DNA of 20,200 nucleotides from Sporisorium sorghi (GCA_023212695.1 JALCCG010000352.1:1-20200); one strand, 5' to 3'; counted from the first letter of the stretch, positions 8,945 through 18,119 are shown. The notes: generated from the letters alone by a model not told the origin. Numbers and translations are program-made.

Positions 8945-9343
8945 ATCCGCTCAGTCATTCGACCTCGTTTTCCTTTCTTCTCTCCTTTCTTCACTTGGAA
9001 TGTCCTTTGGAGTCCTTCAGCGAATTGATTCAGTAACAGTCTTCAGTCTGATCTGATGAGTGCGCGGGACGATTTCAGCCTGCCCTTTGATTAGATATGC
9101 CATGAGACACTTCTGCACCTACCCTTTGATCTCCGGACAATCACTAATCAAGGCCTTTGGGCCCCGCCTTCCTTTTGTTTTATAAGTAATAAAAATACCA
9201 ATTTTGCGACTCGCGAGCTCCCAAGAAAAGCCAAAGGGGAAAAAATAAGACACAATAGTAAATTAAATTTAAAATTTACTGTAAATTTCACTGCTTTTTT
9301 CTCGACTTTTTTTTGGGGGGTCTACTGTAAGATGAACCATCAG
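8945..9343. other. AT-rich intergenic stretch with an inverted repeat
   Basis: I see no gene here. From about 9170 to 9310 the sequence is strongly AT-rich. AGTAAATT (9257-9264) and AATTTACT (9273-9280) form a perfect inverted repeat around AAATTTAA, with a further GTAAATTTC just downstream. PRE-like variants ending in A or G instead of T (CCCTTTGA, CCTTTGG) occur at about 9083-9160. Confidence 0.5.
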
Positions 9344-9649
9344 ACAAAGGGCCGAGCACGACCAACGCATTCAAATACGCGCCCGTCTTTGAACACCTTC
9401 CGATTTTGATCGTTGTCCTTTGCTTCTCCTGACCTTCGATGCGTATCTCTCAACAGCCCTTTGTCCAGAGTGAGACGCGGCGCGTGAGAAGATGCGAACA
9501 AGCCTCGCTTTATTTTGGAGACTCGCACTGAAATCCGAAGGGTCGTTCAAGCTCCCTTTGTCCTGCACCCTTTCTTCGTCATGCCCGTCTCCTTTGTCCT
9601 GCACCCTTTCTTTTTCATGCTCGCGCCCTTTGTCCTGCGACCCCTTTGT
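9344..9649. promoter_or_regulatory. Six Prf1-type PRE cores upstream of the pheromone gene
   Basis: ACAAAGG begins at 9344 and CCTTTGT at 9458, 9555, 9591, 9627 and 9643. The copy at 9553-9561 (TCCCTTTGT) exactly matches the reverse complement of the nine-base PRE. The last four lie 278-372 bp before the pheromone start codon and about 150-240 bp before its TATA box. In U. maydis Prf1 acts through such elements to induce the mfa and pra genes during pheromone response. Confidence 0.8.
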
Positions 9650-9660
9650 CGTTCTCGCCG
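9555..9660 (+). repeat. 36-bp tandem repeat carrying PRE cores
   Basis: Units start at 9555, 9591 and 9627, exactly 36 bp apart. Each begins CCTTTGTCCTGC. The first two continue ACCCTTTCTT and share a CATGC further on, differing at about six positions; the third diverges after the first 12 bases. Each unit begins with a PRE core. Confidence 0.85.
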
Positions 9661-9795
9661 ATAGTCGCATCTCCGTCGCGAGCAGCTGGAAAATCATGGA
9701 TCAAGTTTGACGAACAGCAGCAACATTTTCTTTCGGGACAGATTCGACCTCCAAGAAGAACCTCGTCCTTGCTAACTCAGGCTGTCACGAAAGGA

Positions 9796-9801
9796 TATAA
9801 G
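9796..9801 (+). promoter_or_regulatory. TATA box of the pheromone gene
   Basis: TATAAG within GGATATAAGGAGG lies 126 bp before the pheromone start codon. A long pyrimidine- and CA-rich stretch follows, consistent with a 5' leader. Confidence 0.6.
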
Positions 9802-9926
9802 GAGGACAGACTTGCCCTCAAAGTGGACATCTTCTCATCAACCACATCTCTCTTCTTCACGTCTCTCACACATCACCTCACACTTTCCAGTCTTTCAGAC
9901 GCCTCTTTTTCCTAAAAACCATCAAG

Positions 9927-10043
9927 ATGTTCGCTATCTTCGACGTTGCCACCGCCGCTCAGACCGTCTCTGTTGCCGAGCAGGAGCAGGCCCCTGTCAA
10001 CGACGGCCGCGGTCAGCCCAACTGGTACTGCACTGTGGCTTAG
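9927..10043 (+). CDS. mfa2: Lipopeptide mating pheromone precursor (a2-like, CaaX box CTVA)
   Basis: An intronless frame of 38 residues begins MFAIFDVATAAQ and ends GRGQPNWYCTVA. The terminal CTVA is a CaaX box for farnesylation of the Cys, removal of TVA and carboxymethylation. The start context ATCAAGATG is favourable. Both the N-terminus and the C-terminal core resemble the a2 pheromone precursor of U. maydis, whose mature peptide is nine residues with RGQP near its start. The equivalent mature product here would be GRGQPNWYC, cut after Asp; the exact cleavage point is inferred. It would act on the receptor of compatible partners, not on the receptor encoded at 5815-7208. PRE cores and a TATA box lie upstream. 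No second pheromone gene was found by eye. Confidence 0.95.
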   Translation: MFAIFDVATAAQTVSVAEQEQAPVNDGRGQPNWYCTVA

Positions 10044-10508
10044 GCTGGGCAATATGCACGCCATTGTACACAGACCCATACCGTGAGTGCTCTTTCCTGC
10101 TTGCCTTTTGTTCTCGCTTGCGATTCGGCTGCCCAGGAGGACTGTGCTGACAGTGGCGCTATTTCTTATTGTCTCTGTTGGTGGCGCGTACTCTGCAGAT
10201 GGGTGGACGGGTCTCTGATCCGTGACACGCCTGTGCCGGGCAATCAACTCAGGGCTGGTCGAGTCTAGTGGCTCTCCCCTATCTCCTTTTGTCTTGCAAG
10301 AAAGTCTTTACTTTTTCCCCGCTTTCTCGTCGGCCGACGCAGATCCAATCTCACTTCCCCTTCTTTCGTCTTCTTTCGCGTTCTGTGTCCATGCGTCTGT
10401 GCACGACCCGCCGCGGTTGCTCGAGTTCGTGAGAAAGGGTGCCGCATGTGAGAGACAATTGATTGCATTTTTTCGAGGATCTGTGCGCTCGGCTGCGCGT
10501 AACAATGC
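10044..10508. other. Pheromone gene 3' region with a possible 3'-UTR intron
   Basis: I see no supported coding gene. A donor-like GTGAGT at 10083, a TGCTGAC branch-like site at about 10145 and an acceptor CTCTGCAG ending at 10198 outline a possible 116-bp intron, starting 39 bp after the pheromone stop codon. Open frames on both strands at about 10222-10666 look unstructured. The right end adjoins the 3' end of the minus-strand Asterix-like gene. Confidence 0.35.
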
Positions 10509-11137
10509 TCAGGCCGAAGGCCGCGTGAGTCCAAGTGGATCGTCCTTGGAGAGCTGCAGTCGCCGATGCAGGAAGAAAGAATCGCGCAGAGAGCAAGGCA
10601 TTGGGGGAGGTCGAGGAGGTCGATGATAGTCGAGCCGCGAATGCCGTGGTGGAAAGAGATGCACAAGGAGCCATGCGGTCAGTCTTCTCTCTCCTCTAGT
10701 CCCGTCTCCCGAATCTTTCACTACTCACCTTTGGCAAAATCAAAGCGAGAAGAGCCACGAAGGAGAAGCTGTCGTCCTCACCACCACCATCGTCGTCGTT
10801 CGCCCAGTTCATCGTCAGCTTCGTCATTTCTCCCTCCAAATCCTTCTCCCGACAGCACTTACATCAATGACATCCAAGGCCCACCGGTACTCGAGTCGCT
10901 GGTCTTCTTCGACTTGAACGGGCGGTCGTGTGCGATGTGTGCCACGGCGAAAACCAAGCCACCGTAAGCAATGTAGGGCGCGCGTGTCAGCATAGCGGCG
11001 CCACTGAGCATCGAGACGGAGCCGAGGAAGGAGGCGTAGATGTCGAGTTCGTCGGTCTTCCACGCCTTGGGCAGCGCGAGCGGGCGGATGAGCTCGGGTC
11101 GGCGTGGGTCGGAGGCGTCTACCTTTCGATACGACAT
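10509..11137 (-). CDS. PAT complex subunit Asterix-like ER membrane protein (three exons)
   Basis: Minus-strand exons 11137-10863, 10768-10729 and probably 10553-10509 give about 119 residues. The first intron (94 bp, GTAAGT, CTGAC branch, CAG acceptor) is clear. The second (GTGAGT at 10728, acceptor CTGCAG ending at 10554, 175 bp) is less certain; if unspliced, the protein ends ten residues later at 10696. The N-terminus has the family-type DPRRPELIRP. Then come KAWKTDELDIYASFLG and three hydrophobic helices at about 35-52, 54-70 and 88-103, with GPWMSL before the last. This matches the small UPF0139/Asterix family, an ER intramembrane chaperone subunit in animals that helps multi-pass proteins insert. 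ATG 11137 is preferred; an upstream in-frame extension crosses a T-rich stretch and is unlike the family. Confidence 0.8.
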
Positions 11138-11370
11138 GTTGTTTGCGATGGGGTGATGGATGGTGTTGGCTTGAGCGCGACGCAGGCGGGGGTTTTTTTT
11201 TTTTTCTTCTCCGGATGTGGAATTCGTCGCGATTTCCAACTCGGAATTCGGAAAATCCAATAGCGCGAGTGCCACGTGGGCGACCGCTCAGCGTCGGGAT
11301 CACGCACGCGCAGCAGCAGCAACAGCAGAACTTTTTTCAAGCTTTCAATTGCAAGCTCATCACAGAATCA

Positions 11371-12654
11371 CTACAACTTGAATCCTAACAAAAGATTGTC
11401 GATGAGCCTGGTGACCTTGCCGCTGTCGCCCTGACTGACAAGAGCCGCGCCGCTGAGTATGGCGCCCTGGCTCACGTCGACCGCGTCGGCGCCCTTTCCC
11501 GCAAGCACCTGCTCGAGGTTCTCGAGCGTCTTGGGGTGGTTCAACGAGATGTAGTCCAGCTTGAGGTTGACATGCTTGCCGTCGCGCTTGCACTGCTCTG
11601 CCTGTTCGAGCACTATGGCACGTGCGCGCTCGAGTGTGCTTCTGATGCGTTGTTCCTTATCTGCTTCTGCCCAGTGCGACTGCTGCCATACGTCGTGTCC
11701 TGCTTTGAGCGCGCGGTAGAGAACGGGTGCAACTCGGCGCGAGTCCGGAGTCAAGTAGGCGTTCCGACTGCTGAGCGCGAGGTTGTCGTTGGGATCGCGG
11801 CCGGTGGGGATGACGCGCAGATTCTCGGGCGAGGGTGGATGCGAAAAGACGAGGTCGGACACAAGACGACGGAGCACGATCGATTGCTGGATATCCTTCT
11901 GACCGAAATAGGTATTGTCGGGCTGGATGATATGGAAAAGCTTGGTGACGACGGTAGCTACGCCGCGGAAGAACGTCGGCCTGCTACCTCCTTCCATCTG
12001 ATGACTGAGACCCTTGACTTCGATGAATGCGCCGACCTGGTCTGCTACCACCTGCGTAAAACCATTTGGATACATTTCCCTTACTGTCGGCACGAAAACG
12101 ACGTCAACTCGTCGTTGTTGGCCAGAGGATGTGGTGAAAGAAAGCGAGGCGAGTTTGGAAATATCCGATTCGACGGTGCGCGGATACGAAGCGAGATCCT
12201 CGGTGGGCGCAAACTGAGCGGGGTTGACAAAGATCGAGACGACCGTGTAGTCGTTCTCCTGCAAACTAGCCTGGACGAGCTTGAGGTGACCGTCGTGCAG
12301 AGCGCCCATGGTCGCGACAAAGCCGACCGACTTGTCGTGCTTGGTGGCGTGTGCTCGCCATGCTCGGTAGTCGCTTACGGTGGTAAAGATGGGTATGGGA
12401 GAGTCGGCGACGGGCGAGTCGGGAGAAGATGAAAACATGCTGGAGCGGGATGCACGTGCTGATGATGATGCTTTGAAGCCATGTCGCGCAGTGGAAGTGG
12501 AGAAGTGCGCCGTGCGCGTTGCTGCTGCTGCCAAGACACGAGGAGGACGCGCGACGACGAGCTCGGATGAAGAAGCGACGGCGATGGAGGAAGATGAGCC
12601 GGATGCTTGGGTGAGCGCAGCCCGTGCGATGCCTAGAATGTTCCTGGACGGCAT
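11371..12654 (-). CDS. PAN6: Pantothenate synthetase (pantoate-beta-alanine ligase)
   Basis: An intronless gene of 427 residues. The first 70-80 are rich in Ala, Ser and Arg without acidic clusters and end near RTAHFSTSTARHGF, which resembles a mitochondrial presequence and its cleavage site. The catalytic domain starts near residue 88. It shows the nucleotidyl-transferase HIGH-type motif in MGALHDGHLKL (about 116-126), then FVNPAQFAPTEDLASYPR, YFGQKD and the KMSKS-like loop region LALSSRNAYL. The enzyme joins pantoate and beta-alanine using ATP, the last step of pantothenate (vitamin B5) synthesis and the route to coenzyme A. The bacterial equivalent is PanC. It runs tandem to the Asterix-like gene and divergent from CBP4. 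A panC gene is, as I recall, a known flank of the a locus in smuts, which supports the locus assignment. Confidence 0.96.
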   Translation of the reverse strand: MPSRNILGIARAALTQASGSSSSIAVASSSELVVARPPRVLAAAATRTAHFSTSTARHGFKASSSARASRSSMFSSSPDSPVADSPIPIFTTVSDYRAWRAHATKHDKSVGFVATMGALHDGHLKLVQASLQENDYTVVSIFVNPAQFAPTEDLASYPRTVESDISKLASLSFTTSSGQQRRVDVVFVPTVREMYPNGFTQVVADQVGAFIEVKGLSHQMEGGSRPTFFRGVATVVTKLFHIIQPDNTYFGQKDIQQSIVLRRLVSDLVFSHPPSPENLRVIPTGRDPNDNLALSSRNAYLTPDSRRVAPVLYRALKAGHDVWQQSHWAEADKEQRIRSTLERARAIVLEQAEQCKRDGKHVNLKLDYISLNHPKTLENLEQVLAGKGADAVDVSQGAILSGAALVSQGDSGKVTRLIDNLLLGFKL

Positions 12655-13312
12655 GCCGGCTGAGCTTGGTTGTGAATAGGATCAAAGACAAGAGAAGAGG
12701 TGGAGGAAGATGAACAAGAAGAAACGCTCAGACACAAACAAAGTGTTGCTTTTTTTTTTTTTTTTTTTTGTTCTTCTTCGTCGCGAGGAGAGCATAAAAA
12801 TGAAAATCGGGCAGGAGATCTTGATTGGCTTTCGATCTGTTTTTTTCCAGCCAAAGAATTTGTTACATCGAAAAAGGTGTTGGGAACGAGAATTGCTCCA
12901 CTTTCTGCTGACCAAACAAAGGCGCAACAACGGCACGTCGGAAACGGCGAGATCCGTGATTTTGGCTGCCGAAACAAGTGCCCTTTGTCGTCGTGGGAAT
13001 GCTTTTCTCACCTCAAACGACAAAGGGAAGTTCGATTGTCGGCTCACTCGACCGTTGCCAGCCCACATCCGAGCCACATTTGCATTTTTTTTAGCTCGTC
13101 GTTTCCTGCACAACCTCAAGGTTCGGGAGTCACTCGTCCCCTTTATCAACGAGCTATCAATCCGACTTGCATCGTCACGGACGCCCTTCCACCACTCGCA
13201 TTTCCTTTGTGCACTCGAATCGGCGCAACGAGCGAAAGCCCTTTTATCGACTGCCAAGCAACGCATTGGGCGCGCAATCCCTTTCTTCTTCAAGCTCGGT
13301 TCCCTCACGACA
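12655..13312. other. Divergent promoter region of pantothenate synthetase and CBP4
   Basis: There is no supported gene. A run of 20 T occurs at 12750-12769. PRE-like cores begin at 12916, 12982, 13020 and 13204, and the one at 13020-13028 is an exact ACAAAGGGA. No TATA box is evident before either start codon. Confidence 0.55.
12750..12769. repeat. Poly-T tract of 20
   Basis: An uninterrupted T run about 100 bp upstream of the pantothenate synthetase start codon. On that gene's strand it is a poly-A tract, common in fungal promoters. Confidence 0.95.
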
Positions 13313-14023
13313 ATGTCGGGTTCTCCATGGCCAAGAGCCATTGTCGGTGGCTTTGTCACTGTTGCTGTCGGCTACGCTATCATGAAAGGTACGCACGCGC
13401 TTTCCGAATCTAGACGGCGGTCCCTTTGTTGCAGTCGTTCCCACGCCCTTGTCTCGTTGTGCTTTATCATTGACGGTTGCTCCTTGCATCCCTTTGTTCT
13501 TGCAGCTACCACTCCGACGGATCAACAATTCTACGATGTACGTTTCAGTGCCCACCCACTGCCCCCCCTTTGATGGCGTTGCCCCGCTTTGATGAGAATC
13601 GAGCCATGCAACGTCGGTCCTTTGTTCGGCTCATGCTCACAACCGCTTTGTTCTTTTTTTCTCTGCTGTCCTCCTTTCTCCGCTTTGTCTCGGACTCGAT
13701 CTGGACGCTCCCCTTTCATCGCTGTTCTTTGACGACGTTTACCCCCACGCTGCGCCTTTGCTGCAACGTCCATGCGGTTGTCTTACTCTCTCGGCATGTC
13801 GACTCCCCTTTCTCCGTAAAACCGACCTCGTGCTCGCTTCATATTGTTTCACGCCAATGCATTCATCCGCCACGCTGGGGCTGACCCTTTCCTTGTGGAT
13901 CAACCGCGCATGGTGGCGTTGTCTCACCGCTGCCCTTTGTCGGCACTGCGGCACGCCATTCGCTGCGACGCACGCCCTTTGTCTGCGTGGGCGCATCTTC
14001 TCACGCATCTCGCCGTCCTTTGT
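12916..14023. promoter_or_regulatory. Ten PRE-like cores across the CBP4 promoter and introns
   Basis: CCTTTGT/ACAAAGG cores begin at 12916, 12982, 13020, 13204, 13423, 13491, 13619, 13934, 13976 and 14017. Three are exact nine-base matches (13020-13028, 13421-13429, 13489-13497). Four lie upstream of CBP4, two in its first intron and four in its long second intron. No mating role is known to me for this gene, so these may be a sequence-composition feature rather than working Prf1 sites. Confidence 0.4.
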
Positions 14024-14329
14024 GCGCCCTTTGACTGCCTGCGCAACCTCGGAATGGCGTCTGCCGAACGACAACAGGCGCTGTCACCGGATCTCAAGCG
14101 CCAAGTGGATGCACACCGGCTGCAGGCTTCGCGCAAGGCGGCTTACGCTGAACAGCTCAAGGTGAGTCGCTCTTTTTTTCGAGACCTCAATTTTGGCGGT
14201 GCTTTTTTTTTTTTTTTTTTCTGATTCCCTTTCTTTTTGCTGCGGTAGAGGGCGAAGGAGCAAGACGATTCAGCGCCCGTGTGGGCCGAGGGTGCCAAGG
14301 CTCGAGACTCGACGCCTCCTCGTGTCTAG
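13313..14329 (+). CDS. CBP4: Cbp4, mitochondrial complex III assembly factor (four exons)
   Basis: Exons 13313-13388, 13506-13537, 14078-14161 and 14249-14329 join in frame to 90 residues. Donors are GTACGC, GTACGT and GTGAGT. The protein has an N-terminal membrane segment (about 8-24, AIVGGFVTVAVGYAIM), the signature ATTPTDQQFYDALSPDLKR, a basic helix and a short hydrophilic tail. This architecture and length fit Cbp4, an inner-membrane protein that, with Cbp3 and Cbp6, stabilises newly made cytochrome b during bc1 complex assembly in yeast. The second intron is 540 bp, far longer than the others in this window, and is filled with CCTTTG-type words. The third (87 bp) holds an 18-T run. An in-frame ATG at 14053 could start a shorter form, but it would lack the membrane segment. 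Confidence 0.9.
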
Positions 14330-14984
14330 TAAAATAGAGGACGACGCAAGCAAAGAAAGATGGAATTCACTCGCACGAGATTGACAGTTGTCTGTGCTGA
14401 GGGTTGGGTGCGGTCGATGCAGAAGCGTGTGGCAACACCCTGCCTTCTCGCTACCACCACTTCTACACACTGCAGACGAGCTGAAATGGATACAGTGCAA
14501 AAAAAGTTGCGACAAAATCGATAGCAGACGCTGCAATCGGCCCGTCGCGAAAGGTTTGCTGAATGTCGGTCGATTCGACTGTCGAGGACCGATTCTCGTG
14601 CGACACGGCCGTCGTCGTCGTCGTCGTGCACTGATAGCTTGACGAGCCGGGCGCAAGCGGTTATTTCGGTGTCCAGCTCTCTATGAAACGTACGTCGTGA
14701 CTTACGACACCACTGTTTGCAAGGTCTCCGAGACACTCAACGATGGCGGATTTGAAACACGAGCGCAAGCAGTGCTTGAGCAGCACCGTCAGAACGTTCG
14801 CAAGACACTTCGCGTCACGAAGAACGAGGAGGGGGGTTGCATACATCCGCTTTTATCATTCATCTCACTAACCACTATTCCAGCGCACCTCGCAATCCAC
14901 ATTCAGCGCCGCTGCATTTCGCCACACCATCCTTCTGCCACTGCGTGGTGACTTGACGTGAGCGGTGTTTCGATGCATTCCTCT
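14330..14984. other. Convergent intergenic region between CBP4 and mitochondrial IF-2
   Basis: This 655-bp stretch lies between two convergent stop codons. No gene, RNA gene or clear repeat is supported, apart from a short GTC run at about 14612-14625. Overlapping open frames on both strands look like random GC-rich translations. Confidence 0.5.
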
Positions 14985-15629
14985 CTACAAACTCCTAGCA
15001 ACCTCGACCTCCGTAAAGCTCTGCACAACATCGCCCTCCCTCAACTCCTGCCACCCTTCAAACGACATCCCACACTCCGTACCCTTTCTCATCTCGGTCA
15101 CATCCTTCTTGAGATGCTTGAACTCGTCCAGCCTGCCCCTGTACACCACCTCCCGCTTGTCCCCCCTCAGCACCCGCACCAAGTTGCTCTTGGCCACGGT
15201 GCCGTTGGTCACCCTGCACCCTGCGATCTTCTTGAACGTCTTGCCCTTGACGTTGATGTCAAAGATCTGGCTGACGGTCGCCTCGCCGTGCACGCGCGCC
15301 TCGAGCAGCGGCGGCAGCAGCGCGGCCACTTTGGCGGACACGATTTCCATCAGCCGATAGATGACGTCGGAAATGATGACCTCGACGGGGTGGGGCTGGG
15401 CGCGCGCCGCGGACTGCAGCACGGATTTTTCGGGGGAAACGTTAAACCCGATGATGCTGGCGCCCAGCGCGGCGGCTTTGGTGACATCGGATTCGGTGGG
15501 TTCTCCGACGGTGGCTGTGACGATTTTGACTCCTGCTTCGGCGTTGCCGATCGAGGAGATGGCGCCAACGACGGCTTCGACCGTGCCGCTGTAGTCGGCT
15601 TTGACGATCACGTTGAGCATCTTTTTGGG

Positions 15630-15671
<42 letters not shown>

Positions 15672-18119
15672 GTCGCTGCCGGTGTCTTGGTCTGCAGCAC
15701 CGTCCGCTTCCGCCTCGACCGCAGACGCGGAACCGCTCTCGAGCGCAGCCAGCACCGCAAGCGGATCTTTCCCGTCGTCCGCAGCCAGCCGCACCGCCCT
15801 CCTGCGCTGACGCTCCTCGAACTCGCGCTTGGCTTCAGCCTCCTCCTGCTCCGCCTTGACGCGGCGCGCCTCGTTGATCTGCTCGACATCCTGCATCAAC
15901 CGCTTCTGTTCCGCCAGCCTCTTGCGGTTCTCGATCGCTTTTTTACAAGACGCCCCGTCCGTGCCGCCGAGCAGCATGTCCCCTGCCGTAGGAAGCGTGG
16001 ACCATCCGATCACGAGCACCGGTTCTCCCGGGAACGCCTTCGCCAACGGCCTTCCCTTCGAGTGCAGAATCCGGCGCACTTTGCATCGCGCCGTCCCCGC
16101 GACCACGAACGACGAGTTCTCGAGCACACCGCGCCGGAGCAGCACGGTAGCCATATTGCCGCAGCCTTTGTCGACTTTGCTCTCGATAACGTAGCCTTCG
16201 GGCAGGCCGGTGCGTTCGGCGCGCAGGTCGGCGAGCTCGGCGAGCGTGACGATGGTCTCTTCGAGCTCGTCGAGCCCGCGGCCGGTCTTGCCGGAGACGT
16301 CGACGCACGGCACGTCGCCGCCAAGCTCTTCGAGTTCGACACCTGCAGAGAGGAGCTCGCGCTTGACGCGCTCAGGATCGGCGTCCGGCTTGTCGATCTT
16401 GTTCAGCGCCACGACCATCTGCACGGGCGGCTGCAGCGACGCTACGTCCGAAGCGTCCATGTCTGCGTTGGCGGCTTTGACGAGTTCGATCACCTCGCGC
16501 GTCTGCGGCATCACGCCGTCGTCTGCGGCCACCACGAGCACCACGATATCCGTCACCATCGCCCCGCGGCGGCGCATCGCGGTGAATGCAGCGTGCCCGG
16601 GCGTGTCGAGGAACGTGATGGTCTGAATACCCTTGTATCCCTTCTTCTGGCCTTTATCCTGTTCGCGGCCGGAGATGGGCACGCTGAACGCACCAATGTG
16701 CTGCGTGATCCCCCCTGCCTCACCCTGCGCCACGGACGTGCTGCGCAGCTTGTCCAGCAGCGTCGTCTTGCCGTGGTCCACGTGGCCCATGATGGTCACC
16801 ACGGGCGGACGCAGCGGCCACTGCGCCACCTCCTCGCGCGTGCTCGGCGGCGGACGCGGGTAGATGTCGAAACTCGCATCCTCGTTCGGGATCGCAACCA
16901 CGTTGAACTCCGCTGCGATCATCTCGGCATCGTCGAACTTGAGCATCAAGTCGGGACGCGTGTCTTGCATGCCCAGCTCGGTCATTACGGCTTGCACGGC
17001 GAGCAGCTTTTTCTCCAAGCGCGTGGCGAGCATGACGACCGAGATGACGCTGGGCAGGAAGATGTTGCGCTCGACTTCGGGGAGGAGCTTGGGCTTGATG
17101 CGTGCGGTAGTGGGGGCGCGGTTGAGGTCGGACGCGAGGGCGTCGGTGTTGCGGTCGGAGGCAGAGGGGTGTCGAGCTTGTCGGCTAGAGTGTGGGTGGG
17201 AGGAAGACCGGCGAGTGTTGCGGTCGTCATGCTGCTGGTCGGGATCGAGATCGAGGAGGGAGCCTCGGCCTTCCTTCTTCTTTTGCTTTGCGGTGTGGTG
17301 TCGATCCGACTTGTCCATGCCGCTCCTGCCGTCTGAAAAGCCTTCATCTGCACCACCCCTCGTTGGCACCGCAGCGTCGTCTTCAGCTCCAGCTGCTTCT
17401 CCGAACCGCTCCGAATCCCTGCCTTGCACGCTGCGGTCGTCGTCGACGTCATCCGACCTGGCATTGCTGCGAGCTCTCAACCTCGAGAAGGTCGAATCTC
17501 TCTTAGCAGCAGCATCCGCACCAGACGATGACGAAGTAGAAGAACCAAACTTGAGTGCAGAGTCGTCCGTATCACGTCGTGACGAGTACCCTTCGCCCCT
17601 GTTGCTGATGTTGTTGTTGTTGTTGTTGTTGTTGTTGCGGGGAGACCCGTCCCATTGTCGCGGAGAACGCTGGTCGTTTCGGTTTTGACCCTGGCCCTGG
17701 TTGTGGCTGGGACGCTGCTTGGCGTTCGGATGCGGCAAGCGCTTCCTCGTGCCATCGGCGGCAAAGCGCTGGTTGCGGCTGTACTGCGCCACCGGGTTGC
17801 CGTAGTTGGAGCCACCAGATCGCTGGTTCGACGAAGACGACGAGGAGCCATCGTCTCGGCGACGCGGGCGATAGTCGGAACGGTCATTGTCGCGGTTCGA
17901 GCCGTATAATGGTCTGCCTCCTTCTCGACCCGATGCCACTGAAGGGGTGGTAGCCAGACTGCGAGAGGTGCAAGCCGGGGTGCTCAGTGCTGCTGTTGCT
18001 GTTGTGACTCTGCCGGCGATCCGCGAGGAGCTCGCCAGTGAGAGCGAGATTCTCGACAGCATCTTTGAGAAAAAGGTGCTTGTCAGGAGATTTGATGCGT
18101 GATCGGTGATGGTGGTCAA
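14985..18119 (-). CDS. IFM1: Mitochondrial translation initiation factor IF-2
   Basis: An intronless gene of up to 1044 residues. The first Met precedes a second at residue 20 ([18 protein letters not shown]), which better matches a mitochondrial presequence and may be the true start (18062). Residues 60-340 are low-complexity, rich in Ser, Arg, Asn and Asp, with an Asn9 run. The GTPase domain has G1 GHVDHGKT (445-452), [10 protein letters not shown]3 DTPGH (505-509), G4 NKID (573-576) and an SGKTGRG G5 region. Domain II, a charged coiled-coil-like linker with an Ala13 run, and the C-terminal IF-2 domains follow ([27 protein letters not shown]). The factor brings initiator tRNA to the mitochondrial small ribosomal subunit and hydrolyses GTP on subunit joining. 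It is longer than bacterial IF-2, mainly through the disordered N-terminal part. Confidence 0.96.
15632..15670. repeat. (CTG)13 trinucleotide repeat inside the IF-2 gene
   Basis: Thirteen perfect CTG units encode Ala13 on the minus strand, in the linker before the C-terminal IF-2 domains. Length variation between strains would be expected. Confidence 0.95.
17610..17637. repeat. (GTT)9 trinucleotide repeat inside the IF-2 gene
   Basis: Nine GTT units encode an Asn9 run on the minus strand, in the disordered N-terminal region of IF-2. Confidence 0.9.

Noticed and set aside
8553..9056. 167-codon unspliced open frame
   Set aside because: It reads through a good GTAAGT...TAG intron at 8697-8766; the part before the intron is kept only as an alternative model for the gene at 8404.
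10265..10666. Minus-strand open frame between the pheromone and Asterix-like genes
   Set aside because: No family resemblance, no clear promoter, and it overlaps the probable last exon and intron of the Asterix-like gene.
11536..12432. 298-codon open frame on the plus strand
   Set aside because: It is antisense to pantothenate synthetase, which has all its family motifs.
14958..17336. 792-codon open frame on the plus strand
   Set aside because: It is exactly antisense to the well-supported IF-2 gene. GC-rich codon bias leaves the opposite strand open; it has His/Arg/Leu-rich composition and no domain.
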